Shown: one piece after another, positions 17,330-25,974 of the stretch
Position numbering within the stretch: the stretch's first letter is position 1
How the letters are laid out: every line of letters starts with the position of its first letter
NCBI GenBank assembly: GCA_965199595.1
Contig: OZ241182.1
Span: 1,116,001-1,180,000 of the forward strand
Length of the DNA: 64,000 nucleotides
Direction: 5' to 3'
Source: JBBROS01 sp965199595
GTDB lineage: Bacteria; Pseudomonadota; Alphaproteobacteria; Acetobacterales; Acetobacteraceae
Notes under the pieces: generated by a model
Databases searched by the model: none
Told to the model about the DNA's origin: nothing
The model's input: the letters and a program-made list of their open reading frames with translations, nothing else
Position numbers and translations under genes: made by a program

Positions 17330-17908
17330 TCAGTCCTTGCTAGTGGTCAGCAGCGCGACCCTGGTCATGAAGGCTTCCGGCTGGCCTTCGGCCAGCAGCG
17401 GGGCGGCGTCGGCCACCGCGTCCAGCAGGCCCGGCAGCCAGAGCTGGTCGTCCTTGCCGAAGTCGCCCAGCACGTGGCCGTGCACGCGGGCCTTGTCGCC
17501 GGGGTGGCCGATGCCGAGGCGGACGCGCCAGTAGTCCTGGGTGCCGAGCACCTGGTCCATGCTGCGCAGGCCGTTATGGCCGGCGGCGCCGCCGGCCCGT
17601 TTCACGCGCACCTTGGCGGGCGCCAGGTCGAGTTCGTCGTGGAAGGCGGTGATGGCTTCGGAGGGCAGCTTGAAGAAGGCGGCGGCGGGTTGGATGCTTT
17701 CGCCGCTGCGGTTCATGTAGGTGCCGGGCTTGAGCGCCAGGATGCGTTCGCGTCCGATGGTGCCTTCGGCCACCAGGCCCTTGAAGCGCTGCCGCCACGG
17801 GGTGAACCCGTGGCGGCGGGCGATCGCGTCGATTGCCATGAAGCCGATGTTGTGGCGCTGCCTTGCCATGCCGGGCTCGGGGTTGCCGAGTCCGGCCCAG
17901 AGCAGCAC
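17330..17908 (-). CDS. pth: Peptidyl-tRNA hydrolase
   Basis: The 192-residue protein has GLGNPEPGMARQRHNIGFMA, containing the catalytic His and the neighbouring Asn of Pth. It also has LKPGTYMNRSGESI and HDELDLAPAKVRVKRAGG-AAGHNGLRS. It frees peptidyl-tRNAs that drop off the ribosome. The start is GTG, 9 nt after the rplY stop. It lies in the common rplY-pth-ychF order. Confidence 0.96.
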   Translation of the reverse strand: MLLWAGLGNPEPGMARQRHNIGFMAIDAIARRHGFTPWRQRFKGLVAEGTIGRERILALKPGTYMNRSGESIQPAAAFFKLPSEAITAFHDELDLAPAKVRVKRAGGAAGHNGLRSMDQVLGTQDYWRVRLGIGHPGDKARVHGHVLGDFGKDDQLWLPGLLDAVADAAPLLAEGQPEAFMTRVALLTTSKD

Positions 17909-17917
17909 CCCAGTGAC

Positions 17918-18571
17918 CTACTTCTTGGCGGCGGGCTTGGCCGGGGCCTTGGTGCCCTTGGCCGGGACCGCTGCGGCGCCTTCGGCGGCGACGGGCTCCG
18001 CGGACTTGGTCGGCGCGGCGACGGTGGCGATGACGAAGTCGCGGCCGGTGATGACCGGGGTCACGCTCTCGGTGCCGCTGAGGTCGGACCAGCGGACGTT
18101 GTCGTTGATGTCCAGGGCGCCCAGCTCGGCCATGAAGAACTCCGGCACGGTGTCGGGGTCGGCCATCACCTCGACGGTGTGGCGCACCACGTTCAGCACG
18201 CCGCCCTTCTTGAGGCCGGGGGAGGTGACTTCGCCCTGGAAGTGCACGGCGACCGCGACGCGCATCTTCTGGCCGGGGGCCAGCCGCTGGAAATCGACGT
18301 GGATCGGCTTGTCGGTGACCGGGTGGAACTGGACCTCGCGGATGAGGGCGCGGGAGGGGGTCCCGGCGACGTTCAGCTCATAGAGGCGCGAGCGCCAGCC
18401 GCCGCGGTGCAGCTCCTTGATCACGAGCTTGGGCTCGAGCTGGATGAGGGTGGGTGCTTCCTTCGCACCGTAGATGACGGCAGGAACCATTCCTGCCCGA
18501 CGAGATGCGCGTGCCGCCCCCTTACCTGCCCGCTCGCGCGCCTCGGCCTCGATCGTCGTGACTGTGGCCAA
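17918..18571 (-). CDS. rplY: 50S ribosomal protein L25/general stress protein Ctc
   Basis: The 217-residue protein has the L25 5S-rRNA-binding domain (MVPAVIYGAKEAPTLIQ near residue 30) followed by the long C-terminal beta domain of Ctc-type L25 and a Lys/Ala/Pro-rich tail. The start is taken as TTG at 18571: it gives the family N-terminus ATVTTIEAEARERAGKGAAR and has AGGAG 7-8 nt upstream. The frame stays open to 18658, but that extension looks non-coding. First gene of rplY-pth-ychF. Confidence 0.93.
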   Translation of the reverse strand: MATVTTIEAEARERAGKGAARASRRAGMVPAVIYGAKEAPTLIQLEPKLVIKELHRGGWRSRLYELNVAGTPSRALIREVQFHPVTDKPIHVDFQRLAPGQKMRVAVAVHFQGEVTSPGLKKGGVLNVVRHTVEVMADPDTVPEFFMAELGALDINDNVRWSDLSGTESVTPVITGRDFVIATVAAPTKSAEPVAAEGAAAVPAKGTKAPAKPAAKK

Positions 18572-18630
18572 TGGTTTGCTCCTAAAAACGCAGAATGCGC
18601 CGGCCTCCAGGGGTGCCAGCGCGGCGGGCG

Positions 18631-18658
18631 GTGTAGCGGATCGGGGGCTCAGGGGCAA
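18631..18658 (-). promoter_or_regulatory. Possible rplY promoter
   Basis: On the minus strand TTGCCC (18658-18653) and CTACAC (18636-18631) are separated by 16 nt. They resemble alphaproteobacterial -35 and -10 elements. They lie about 60 nt before the rplY start. The match is modest. Confidence 0.35.
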
Positions 18659-18747
18659 GTCTGCGTGGGGCGGGCGGCGTGGGCTGGCGGCGGCTGTGCC
18701 GTATCGGGAGATGAGCGCGGCTGATGCGCGGCATTCGGAGAGAACAG

Positions 18748-19080
18748 ATGAAGGCTTGGACGATTGCAGGCGCTGGCCTGGTGCTGATGAGCGGCGTGGG
18801 GATTGCGATGGCGCAGGCCCCGGCCACGCCGCCGGCCGGTGCGCCGCCGATGGAGGACGGCGCTGGACGTGGCGCGATGGGTGAAGCGGGGCGCGGCCAT
18901 TGGTTTCGGCATCACCGGATGGGCGAGATGATGGATCACATGCCGCCCAGCAAGGCCGCGCATTTCCGGTTGCGCAGGCAGGGTGCCATGCTGGACATCA
19001 AGTGTGCCGATGACGAGCCGATGAAGGCCTGCGTGGATGCGGCGGGCGCCCTGCTGGACAAGGTGGCGGCGCAGAAATAG
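18748..19080 (+). CDS. Small secreted protein of unknown function
   Basis: The 110-residue product has a signal peptide (MKAWTIAGAGLVLMSGVGIAMAQA, cleaved near residue 24), a Pro/Gly/Ala-rich stretch and an HFRLRRQGAMLDIKCADDEP section. Two cysteines in the C-terminal third could form a disulfide. It resembles small periplasmic proteins found in Acetobacteraceae but I cannot name a family. The ATG at 18748 follows GGAGAG; an earlier in-frame ATG at 18724 lacks a ribosome site. Divergent from rplY. Confidence 0.7.
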   Translation: MKAWTIAGAGLVLMSGVGIAMAQAPATPPAGAPPMEDGAGRGAMGEAGRGHWFRHHRMGEMMDHMPPSKAAHFRLRRQGAMLDIKCADDEPMKACVDAAGALLDKVAAQK

Positions 19081-19125
19081 CCCGGCCTGGCCGCGGCCCT
19101 TCCATGCTTCAGCCAAGGAGGGGCT

Positions 19126-20235
19126 TCAGCGGGGGAGGGCGGCGATGCGTCGGGCGTTGCCGGCCCAGGTGTAGTCGCTGCCCTCCAGCTCGGCGCGGGC
19201 GGCCTGGCCGAGGCGGGTGCGGAGGGCCGGGTCGTTGGCCAGGCGGTGCACGGCGTCCCACATGGCGGCGGAGTCGTTGGGCGGGAACAGCAGGGCGTTG
19301 ACGCCGTGGGTCAGGATTTCGCGGATGTTGGGCTGGTCCGGAGCCACGATGGGGCGGGCGGCGGCCATGTAGTCGAAGATCTTGAGCGGGGAGGCGTAGT
19401 CCACCGCCTTCGGCAGCAGGGCGATGTCGAACCCGGCGACCGCCTGCGGCACCTGGTCGTGCGGGATGACGCCGGTGAAGCGCAACCGGTCGGCGATGCC
19501 GAGCTGCTGGCCGAGGGCTTCGAGTTCGAGGCGCACCGGGCCGTCGCCCACGATGGTGAGGGTGACGGGGGAGGGGTCGGCCGCCATGGCGCGGATCAGG
19601 TGGTCCATGCCGTGCCAGTCGCGCACGAAGCCGACGAAGCCGAGCACCAGCGGGGTGGCGCCCGGGGGCGGGGTGTCGATGCAGCGGTCCAGCACCACGC
19701 CGTTGTGCATGACGGTGATGCGGCCGCGGGGGACTCCGGCGGCGGCGACCGTATCGGCCAGGACGCCGGTGACGGGGAGGACGCGGGTGGCGGCGCGCCA
19801 GGTGTATCGCTCCAGGCGGTGGGCGAGGGCCTGCAGCCTGAGGCCGCCGTGGCGGGCGCGTTCGGCGGCGAGGGGGGAGTTCACTTCGAGGAACAGGGGG
19901 AGGCCGGTGCGCCGGGCCAACCAGGTGCCGGCGAGGTAGAGCAGGTTGTAGCGCTCGTAGATCAGGTCCGGCTTGAAGGTGCGGCAGGCGGCGGCGAGGC
20001 TGCGGTAGGCGAGGGCGTTGTAGGCGAGCTCCGCCATTTCCTGCGCCGCACCCGGCAGCAGGCGGCGGATGCGGGCGACGGTGCTGCTCTCGCCGCCGAA
20101 CCCGGATTGCTCGTAGAAGCCGGGGCCGACCACCAGCACCTCGTGGCCCTCGGCGCGGAAGGCGGCGACGAGTTCCTCCACGTGGACGCTCTGCCCGTCG
20201 CGGGACTGGATGCGGTGGCTGTAGAGGATGCGCAT
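19126..20235 (-). CDS. Glycosyltransferase family 4 protein
   Basis: The 369-residue protein has the GT-B architecture of GT4 enzymes. The N-terminal acceptor half has DGQSVHVEELVAAFRAEGHEVLVVGP. The C-terminal donor half has PLVLGFVGFVRDWHGMDHLI, LTIVGDGP and PLKIFDYMAAARPIVAPDQPNI. It probably transfers a sugar from a nucleotide donor during envelope polysaccharide synthesis; donor and acceptor are not readable. The ATG lies 1 nt after the stop of the histidine phosphatase gene, so it ends the prs-GST-phosphatase-GT set. Confidence 0.85.
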   Translation of the reverse strand: MRILYSHRIQSRDGQSVHVEELVAAFRAEGHEVLVVGPGFYEQSGFGGESSTVARIRRLLPGAAQEMAELAYNALAYRSLAAACRTFKPDLIYERYNLLYLAGTWLARRTGLPLFLEVNSPLAAERARHGGLRLQALAHRLERYTWRAATRVLPVTGVLADTVAAAGVPRGRITVMHNGVVLDRCIDTPPPGATPLVLGFVGFVRDWHGMDHLIRAMAADPSPVTLTIVGDGPVRLELEALGQQLGIADRLRFTGVIPHDQVPQAVAGFDIALLPKAVDYASPLKIFDYMAAARPIVAPDQPNIREILTHGVNALLFPPNDSAAMWDAVHRLANDPALRTRLGQAARAELEGSDYTWAGNARRIAALPR

Positions 20236-20236
20236 C

Positions 20237-20845
20237 TCAGATGGCGGCGGGGGCGGCGGCGGGGGTCAGGGTCCAGGGGTCGGCCGGGGTGGGGCCGGGC
20301 TCGCACCAGAACGGGACGGCGTTCGGGGTGCGGATGTTGGGCGGCAGGTTCATCTCGGCGCGGGTGGCGCGGAACAGGGCGCCGTGGGCGACGATGAGCA
20401 GCGGGCTCTCCTGTTCCTGCGCGCGGTTGATGGCGCGGACGGCGCGGGCGCGGAGGTCCTGGAAGGGTTCGGCGCCCTGGGGCGTGGCGGTGCCGTCGAC
20501 CCAGGCGCTGAACCAGTCTGACATGGGCTGGCCCTCCTGCACGCCGAAGGAGTTTTCCCGCAGCTCCTCGTCGAGCTGCACGGGGCGGCCGATAGCTTCG
20601 GCGACGGTGATGGCGGTGTCGCGGGCGCGCGACAGCGGGGAGGCGACGATGGAGCGGATGCCTCGGGTTTTCAGCAGGGCCGCGGCGGTGCGGGCCTGGG
20701 CGATGCCGACCGGGTTCAGCGGGATGTCGACATTGCCCTGGCTGAGGTTCCTGGCGTTCCAGTCGGTCTCGCCGTGGCGCAGGAACCAGAAGGCGCGCGG
20801 GATGAGCGACGCGCCTGGTGCCGGCGAAGGATTGGACGCAGCCAC
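20237..20845 (-). CDS. Histidine phosphatase family protein (phosphoglycerate mutase-like)
   Basis: The 202-residue protein carries the family signature FWFLRHGETDWNARNLSQG near residue 20, with the phosphohistidine in RHG. It has SPLSRARDTAITVAEAIG in the middle and the second catalytic His in LLIVAHGALFR. Such enzymes remove phosphate from sugar phosphates or other small substrates; this one's substrate is unknown. GTG start at 20845 overlaps the TAG stop of the GST gene by one base, indicating coupling. The frame continues upstream without sense. Confidence 0.85.
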   Translation of the reverse strand: MAASNPSPAPGASLIPRAFWFLRHGETDWNARNLSQGNVDIPLNPVGIAQARTAAALLKTRGIRSIVASPLSRARDTAITVAEAIGRPVQLDEELRENSFGVQEGQPMSDWFSAWVDGTATPQGAEPFQDLRARAVRAINRAQEQESPLLIVAHGALFRATRAEMNLPPNIRTPNAVPFWCEPGPTPADPWTLTPAAAPAAI

Positions 20846-21465
20846 TAGGCGGCCAGGCCTTCGGTGGCGAGCATGCGCTGGACGGCGGGCCGGGCCAGCA
20901 TGCGGTCGAGATGGGCGGCGAGGGGGGCGGGGAGGGTCATGCCCATGCGCCTGGCGGCCCAGTATTCGACGTAGAACATGGCGGCGTCGGCCACGCTGTA
21001 GGTGCCGCCGATCCAGTCCTGGGTGCCGAGGGCCTTGGCCAGGACGGTGAAGCCCTTTTCCATCAGCTCCTTGCCGCGGGCCTTCACGGCCTCGTGGTCC
21101 GCCTCGTTCGGAGTGAAGTTGGCGGGGCGGAACATGCGGGAGAAGCCCTGCATGTGGATGGTGGAGACGCAGAAGTCCATCGCCTCGGCGGCGCGCAGGG
21201 CGGCCTCCTTGTCGGCGGGCTGCAGGTGGGCCTCGGGATTGGTCTCGGCCAGGTAGGCGGCGATGACCGGGAACTCGGTGACCACCTGGTTGTCGTCGCG
21301 CACCAGGGTCGGGACCTTGCCCTTGGGGTTGATGGTGTCGAGCCTGGTGCGGTCCGCCGGGACCTCGCGCAGGTTGAGCTTCACGGCCTCGAAGGGCTTG
21401 CCGATCTCCTCGAGCACGATGTGGATGCCCATGGAGCAGGCGCCGGGGAGATAGAACAGTTTCAT
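20845..21465 (-). CDS. Glutathione S-transferase family protein
   Basis: The 206-residue protein has an N-terminal thioredoxin-like domain (MKLFYLPGACSMGIHIVLEE, then INPKGKVPTLV and the VVTEFPVIAAYLAE glutathione-binding helix). The C-terminal helical domain has the DWIGGTYSVADAAMFYV motif. It resembles beta-class bacterial GSTs, with Cys10/Ser11 in the catalytic position. The substrate is unknown. It begins 12 nt after prs and overlaps the phosphatase gene. Confidence 0.9.
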   Translation of the reverse strand: MKLFYLPGACSMGIHIVLEEIGKPFEAVKLNLREVPADRTRLDTINPKGKVPTLVRDDNQVVTEFPVIAAYLAETNPEAHLQPADKEAALRAAEAMDFCVSTIHMQGFSRMFRPANFTPNEADHEAVKARGKELMEKGFTVLAKALGTQDWIGGTYSVADAAMFYVEYWAARRMGMTLPAPLAAHLDRMLARPAVQRMLATEGLAA

Positions 21466-21477
21466 GGTGCGTTCCTT

Positions 21478-22410
21478 CTAGTCGAACAGGGAGCTGACCG
21501 AGCTCTCGTCGGAGATGCGCTGCATCGCCTCGGCCAGGATGGGGGCGATGGTGAACTGGCGGATGTTGTGGGCGGCGCGGGCGGCCTCGGTGGCCTGGAT
21601 GCTGTCGGTGATGGTCAGGCTCTCGATGCATGACCCGGCGATGCGTTCGGCCGCCGCGCCGGACAGCACGCCGTGGGTGACATAGACGCTGGCCGAGAGG
21701 GCGCCGCGGGCGATGAGGGCGGCGGCGGCGTTGCACAGGGTGCCGCCGCTGTCGACGATGTCGTCGATCAGGATGCAGGCCTTGCCGGACACGTCGCCGA
21801 TGACGTTCATCACCTCGGAGAGGCCGGCCTTCTCGCGCCGCTTGTCGATGATGCCGAGGTCCACGTTGAGGCGGGAGGCGATCTCCCGCGCGCGGGTGAC
21901 GCCGCCCACGTCGGGGGAGACGATCATCACCTCGCGGCCGGCGAAGCGGGCCTGGATGTCACGCGAGAACAGGGGGCCGGCGTAGAGGTTGTCGACCGGG
22001 ATGTCGAAGAAGCCCTGGATCTGCCCGGCGTGCAGATCCATGGTCAGCACGCGGTCGGCCCCGGCCTCGGTGATGAGGTTGGCGACCAGCTTGGCGCTGA
22101 TGGGGGTGCGGGGCCCGGCCTTCCGGTCCTGCCGGGCATAGCCGAAGTAGGGGATGACGGCGGTGATGCGCCGGGCCGAGGAGCGGCGGAGCGCATCGAG
22201 CGTGATGAGCAGCTCCATGAGGTTGTCGTTGGTGGGGTAGGAGGTGCTCTGCAGCACGAACACGTCCTCGCCGCGGACGTTCTCGTGGATCTCGACGAAG
22301 ATCTCCATGTCGGCGAAGCGGCGGATGCTGGCGCGGGCGAGCTGGAGGTGCAGCGCCTCGGCGACGGACTCCGCGAGGGGGCGGTTGCTGTTGCAGGCGA
22401 CGATCTTCAT
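21478..22410 (-). CDS. prs: Ribose-phosphate pyrophosphokinase
   Basis: The 310-residue protein is PRPP synthetase, making phosphoribosyl pyrophosphate from ribose 5-phosphate and ATP. Visible motifs are the flexible loop PYFGYARQDRK, LTMDLHAGQIQGFFDIPVD, and the PRPP-binding CILIDDIVDSGGTLCNAA. The length is normal. PRPP feeds nucleotide, histidine and NAD synthesis; pncB and nadE lie elsewhere in this window. ATG start at 22410. Confidence 0.97.
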   Translation of the reverse strand: MKIVACNSNRPLAESVAEALHLQLARASIRRFADMEIFVEIHENVRGEDVFVLQSTSYPTNDNLMELLITLDALRRSSARRITAVIPYFGYARQDRKAGPRTPISAKLVANLITEAGADRVLTMDLHAGQIQGFFDIPVDNLYAGPLFSRDIQARFAGREVMIVSPDVGGVTRAREIASRLNVDLGIIDKRREKAGLSEVMNVIGDVSGKACILIDDIVDSGGTLCNAAAALIARGALSASVYVTHGVLSGAAAERIAGSCIESLTITDSIQATEAARAAHNIRQFTIAPILAEAMQRISDESSVSSLFD

Positions 22411-22507
22411 GAGGCGGCACTGTTCCCGGCGACGGCGCGGGGTTCATAGATGGGTTTGCGCGAAATTGAAACCTTCCCGGCTGGAGTGGTGTGCTGCATG
22501 GCGCGGT

Positions 22508-23377
22508 TTACAGCCGCTTCGGGCTGATGCCGCTGGCGTTGGTGATGACCTGGCGCACCCCGGCCGCGGCCTCGGCGGCGACCGCCACGGCGACGTCGCC
22601 CCAGTAGGGGTTGATGGTGCGGGGCGGCACCTCGTTGATCTGCACGATGCGGCCGCGCTCGCTGCGGGCGTCGGAGACGATCCATTGCAGCTCCACCCGG
22701 ACGGTGCCGTTGGCGCCGGGGGCGGTCTTCACGTCGGCCTCCACCTTGTAGTCGGCGCCGGTTGGCGTGTCCTGCACCACCAGGCCCTGGGCGATCAGCT
22801 TCTGGCGCATCTGTTCCGGCAGGCTGCGGGCGCCGTCACCGGGCGCACCGGTGACGGCGGCGAGGTAGATGCGGGCGGGGCGGTTGACCAGGCTGTTGGG
22901 GTCGCTCTGGCGGCGGGCGGCCTCGATGGTGGCGAGCAGGGTGGCGATGGCGGGGGCCGCCTGGTCGGCGGCGGCCTTGAGGGTGGCCGGGTCGGCGTTG
23001 GCCCAGGCGCGGGCGGGGACCGGCTTGCCTTCGGTGGTGCCCTGGGAGACGCCGCCGGGGTTGAGCAGGGTGTAGCTGGGGGTGACGGTTTCACCGCGGA
23101 GTTCGGCGGCCAGGCGGAGGGTCCATTCCTTGGCGGGGGCGGCCCGGGTGGCGGCGGCCGGGATCTCCTGTTCCACCAGGGCGTCGGCGGTGGCGTGGGC
23201 CCAGGCGTCGGCGGCGGCGTCGGGCAGCAGGGACTGGGCGGGGGTGGGGATGGCGAGGCGGGAGGCGGGGGGTTCGGACAGGCGCAGGCCGGCCAGGCCG
23301 GGGTTGTTGAAGAAGGGCTGCGGCAGGCCACCGCAGGCGGCCAGGAGCAGCGGCAACAGGAGCAGGAGGTATTTCAT
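22508..23377 (-). CDS. Lipoprotein of unknown function
   Basis: The 289-residue protein has a lipoprotein signal (MKYLLLLLPLLLAACGG) with the lipobox LAAC at Cys15. The mature part contains WTLRLAAELRGETVTPSYTL and a C-terminal VRVELQWIVSDARSERGRIV plus INPYWGDVAVAVA. I recognise it only as a conserved-looking alphaproteobacterial lipoprotein. The ATG overlaps the pgeF stop (ATGA), making it the last gene of hldD-lgt-midA-pgeF. The presence of Lgt in the same operon fits lipidation, but is not proof of a specific link. Confidence 0.8.
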   Translation of the reverse strand: MKYLLLLLPLLLAACGGLPQPFFNNPGLAGLRLSEPPASRLAIPTPAQSLLPDAAADAWAHATADALVEQEIPAAATRAAPAKEWTLRLAAELRGETVTPSYTLLNPGGVSQGTTEGKPVPARAWANADPATLKAAADQAAPAIATLLATIEAARRQSDPNSLVNRPARIYLAAVTGAPGDGARSLPEQMRQKLIAQGLVVQDTPTGADYKVEADVKTAPGANGTVRVELQWIVSDARSERGRIVQINEVPPRTINPYWGDVAVAVAAEAAAGVRQVITNASGISPKRL

Positions 23378-24141
23378 AGGGTGATGCCGCTGATCTGGTG
23401 GCCGATGACGCCGCCGCCGGCCAGGGTGCGGCGGCGGTGGCTGTAGAAGCGGGCTTCGTCGGGCAGGGTGTCGGCGTCGAGCGTGTCGATGTGGGTGACG
23501 TGCGCGGCGGCGAGGCGGGCGGCGCAGTAGCCGGCGAGGTCGAACTGCCAATGTTCGGCCAGGCCGGGGCCGGGGCGGCCTGGTGCGAAGAAGCGGGCAT
23601 CGGCCGGGTCGTGCGCCAGGACGGCGTCGCGCAGGTCGGCGCCGACCTCGTAGGAGGGCTGGCGGATGCAGGGGCCAATGGCGGCGGCGATGCCGGCGGG
23701 GGTGGCGCCCAGGACCTGCATGGCGGCGACCGTGGCCTCCAGCACGCCGCCCACGGCGCTGCGCCAGCCGGCATGGACGGCGCCGATGACGCCGGCCGCG
23801 CGGTCGTGCAGCAGGACGGGGGTGCAGTCCGCGGTGATGATGCCGAGGGCGAGGCCGGGGGTTGCGGTGACCATGGCGTCGGCGCGGGGGCCCTGGCCCG
23901 GCGCCCAGGGTTCGGTGACGGTGACGACGCCGGCGCCATGGACCTGGTGCAGGCCGACCATTGTCGCGGCGCCAAGGGCCTGGGTGACGCGGGCGCGGTT
24001 CTCGGCGACGTGGGCCGGGTCATCCTGGCCGGAGAGGGCGCAGTTGAGGCTGGCATAGGGGCCGGTGCTGACGCCGCCCTGGCGGGTGAAGAAGCCGTGG
24101 CGGGCGGTGATGGCGGGGCTGGTGAGCGGGGTGGGGGTCAT
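23374..24141 (-). CDS. pgeF: Peptidoglycan editing factor PgeF (YfiH/DUF152, laccase-domain)
   Basis: The 255-residue protein is of the YfiH family. It has HGFFTRQGGVSTGPYASLN at the start, LHQVHGAGVVTV, ADCTPVLLHD and GAVHAGWRSAVGGVLE. The metal or active-site His and Cys residues are present. Family members remove misincorporated L-Ser from peptidoglycan precursors, and some were described as polyphenol oxidases or purine nucleoside phosphorylases. It overlaps midA and the lipoprotein gene by 4 nt each. Confidence 0.92.
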   Translation of the reverse strand: MTPTPLTSPAITARHGFFTRQGGVSTGPYASLNCALSGQDDPAHVAENRARVTQALGAATMVGLHQVHGAGVVTVTEPWAPGQGPRADAMVTATPGLALGIITADCTPVLLHDRAAGVIGAVHAGWRSAVGGVLEATVAAMQVLGATPAGIAAAIGPCIRQPSYEVGADLRDAVLAHDPADARFFAPGRPGPGLAEHWQFDLAGYCAARLAAAHVTHIDTLDADTLPDEARFYSHRRRTLAGGGVIGHQISGITL

Positions 24142-25127
24142 GTGGCCCTGGATGCTTCGAAGCCGGGAGGGGTGGGCAGGCCAGGCTGGCAGAGCGCCAG
24201 GGCCTTGAACAGGCCGCCCATGCGGTCGGGCTCGGCGAGGCGCTGGGCGGCGTGCATGATCTGGGAGGCCCGGGCGGGGGGCTGGGTGCGGGCGAGGCGG
24301 CCGCTGCGCTGGAACAGGCCGAGGGCGGCGAGGAAGGGGCCTTGCTGGATGGGGCCGTGGACCCTGGTGGCAGCGTGGGCGGCGAAGGCCTGGAAGTCGA
24401 CGTGGGCGGTGAGGTCGGCGGTGCCGGGTTCGGCCAGCGGGTTGGTGGGGCGGGCGGCGCGGAGGGCCTGCAGGCTGTCGCCGGGGGCGGAGGCGGCGGG
24501 GCCGTAGTCGAGGAAGAGGGCGGCGCCGCCCTGCCGCGCGAGGCGGGTGGCGAGGTGGGCGGCGATGTCGCGGGCGGGTTCGTTGATCTCGCGGATATCG
24601 CCGTCATTCGGGGCGAGGGCCGCATCCGGGGCGGCGGGGGGCGGGCAGGGCGCCTCCGCGAAGGCTGCCTGGGTGACGTGGCGCTCGGTCCAGCCGGTGC
24701 CGCGGCGGACGAACTGGCGGATGGGGAGGGCGTCGAGGAACTCGTTGGCCAGCAGGATCATCGGGCCGGGGGGGAGTGTGGCAAGGGTGTCGTGCCAGGT
24801 GGCGCCGGGCAGCAGGGTGGCCTGGGCGGCGCGGAGGCGGGGAGAGGTCTCGACCAGATGCAGCTGGAGGGCTTCGGCGAAGGCGGGCATGGCCTGGGCG
24901 ATGGCGCGGCGGGCGTCGCGCATCAGGGTGCCGCGGCCGGGGCCCAGCTCCACGAGCAGGACGTGGGCCGGGCTGCCCATCTGCTGCCAGACGATCGCGG
25001 CCCACAGGCCGAGGATCTCGCCGAACACCTGGGTGATCTCGGGGGAGGTCGTGAAGTCCCGGAACGGGTCGCGCGTGGCGTAATAGGCCGCGTTGGCCCG
25101 GCCCATGAAGGCGTCGAGGCGTTCCAT
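24138..25127 (-). CDS. SAM-dependent methyltransferase, MidA/NDUFAF7 family
   Basis: The 329-residue protein has YYATRDPFRDFTTSPEITQVFGE and LLVELGPGRGTLMRDARRA, the SAM-binding motif of the MidA family. This family includes mitochondrial NDUFAF7, which methylates an arginine in a complex I subunit; the bacterial target is less clear. LANEFLDALPIRQF follows as in relatives. It starts 7 nt after lgt and overlaps pgeF by 4 nt. Confidence 0.9.
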   Translation of the reverse strand: MERLDAFMGRANAAYYATRDPFRDFTTSPEITQVFGEILGLWAAIVWQQMGSPAHVLLVELGPGRGTLMRDARRAIAQAMPAFAEALQLHLVETSPRLRAAQATLLPGATWHDTLATLPPGPMILLANEFLDALPIRQFVRRGTGWTERHVTQAAFAEAPCPPPAAPDAALAPNDGDIREINEPARDIAAHLATRLARQGGAALFLDYGPAASAPGDSLQALRAARPTNPLAEPGTADLTAHVDFQAFAAHAATRVHGPIQQGPFLAALGLFQRSGRLARTQPPARASQIMHAAQRLAEPDRMGGLFKALALCQPGLPTPPGFEASRAT

Positions 25128-25134
25128 CGGAGAT

Positions 25135-25974
25135 TCAGGCGAGGCGGACGGCCGGGGCGGCGAGGGGCACGGGCTTTGCGGTGACGATCAGCAGGACGCC
25201 GGCGACCAGCATGGGCAGGCTGAGCAGCTGGCCCATGGTGGCGCCGGCGAACAGGAAGCCCCCGTTTGCAAAGAAGGGGTCCGGCTGGCGGAAGAACTCG
25301 CCGATGATGCGGGCGATGCCGTAGCAGACCAGGAAGCTGCCGGAGAGGGTGCCGAGGCGGGCGCGGATCGCGGGCCGGCTGCACAGGTAGGCCATGATCG
25401 CCAGGGTGATGACGCCCTCGAGCCCCGCCTGGTAGAGTTGGCTGGGGTGGCGGGGCTCCGGCCCGACGTGGGGGAAGCCGATGACGCCCCAGGGCAGCCA
25501 GTCCGGCGCGATGCGGCCCGGCAGTTCGCCGTTGATGAAGTTCGCGATGCGGCCGAGACCGAGGCCCAGCGGCACGACGACGGCGACACGGTCCGCGAAG
25601 CCCCGGAACGAGAGGCCGTGGCGGCGGGTGTAGAGGAACAGTGCCAGGATGACGCCCAGGGCGCCGCCGTGGAAGCTCATGCCGCCCTGCCAGACCGCCA
25701 GCGCCTCCAGCGGATGGCTGAGGTAGTGCACGGGCTGGTAGAACAGCACGTAACCGAGGCGGCCGCCGAGCACGACGCCCAGGGTGGCCCAGGTGAGGAA
25801 GTCGTCGGTCTGCTCCGGGGTGCAGATGACGGGCGGCAGCTGGTGCAGGCGGCGGACGATGCGCCAGCCCAGCACCAGGCTGGTGATGTAGGCCAGCGCA
25901 TACCAGCGGATGGCGATGGGGCCGATCTGCACCAGGGTCGGGTCGAAGCCCGGGAACATCAGGCTGAACATCAT
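25135..25974 (-). CDS. lgt: Prolipoprotein diacylglyceryl transferase
   Basis: The 279-residue membrane enzyme attaches diacylglycerol to the lipobox cysteine of prolipoproteins. The Lgt signature GLGRIANFINGELPGR is complete, and the essential-region motifs GGMSFHGGALG and YALAYI are present, with about seven hydrophobic segments. ATG at 25974 overlaps the hldD stop; a second ATG follows at 25971. Second gene of the hldD operon. Confidence 0.96.
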   Translation of the reverse strand: MMFSLMFPGFDPTLVQIGPIAIRWYALAYITSLVLGWRIVRRLHQLPPVICTPEQTDDFLTWATLGVVLGGRLGYVLFYQPVHYLSHPLEALAVWQGGMSFHGGALGVILALFLYTRRHGLSFRGFADRVAVVVPLGLGLGRIANFINGELPGRIAPDWLPWGVIGFPHVGPEPRHPSQLYQAGLEGVITLAIMAYLCSRPAIRARLGTLSGSFLVCYGIARIIGEFFRQPDPFFANGGFLFAGATMGQLLSLPMLVAGVLLIVTAKPVPLAAPAVRLA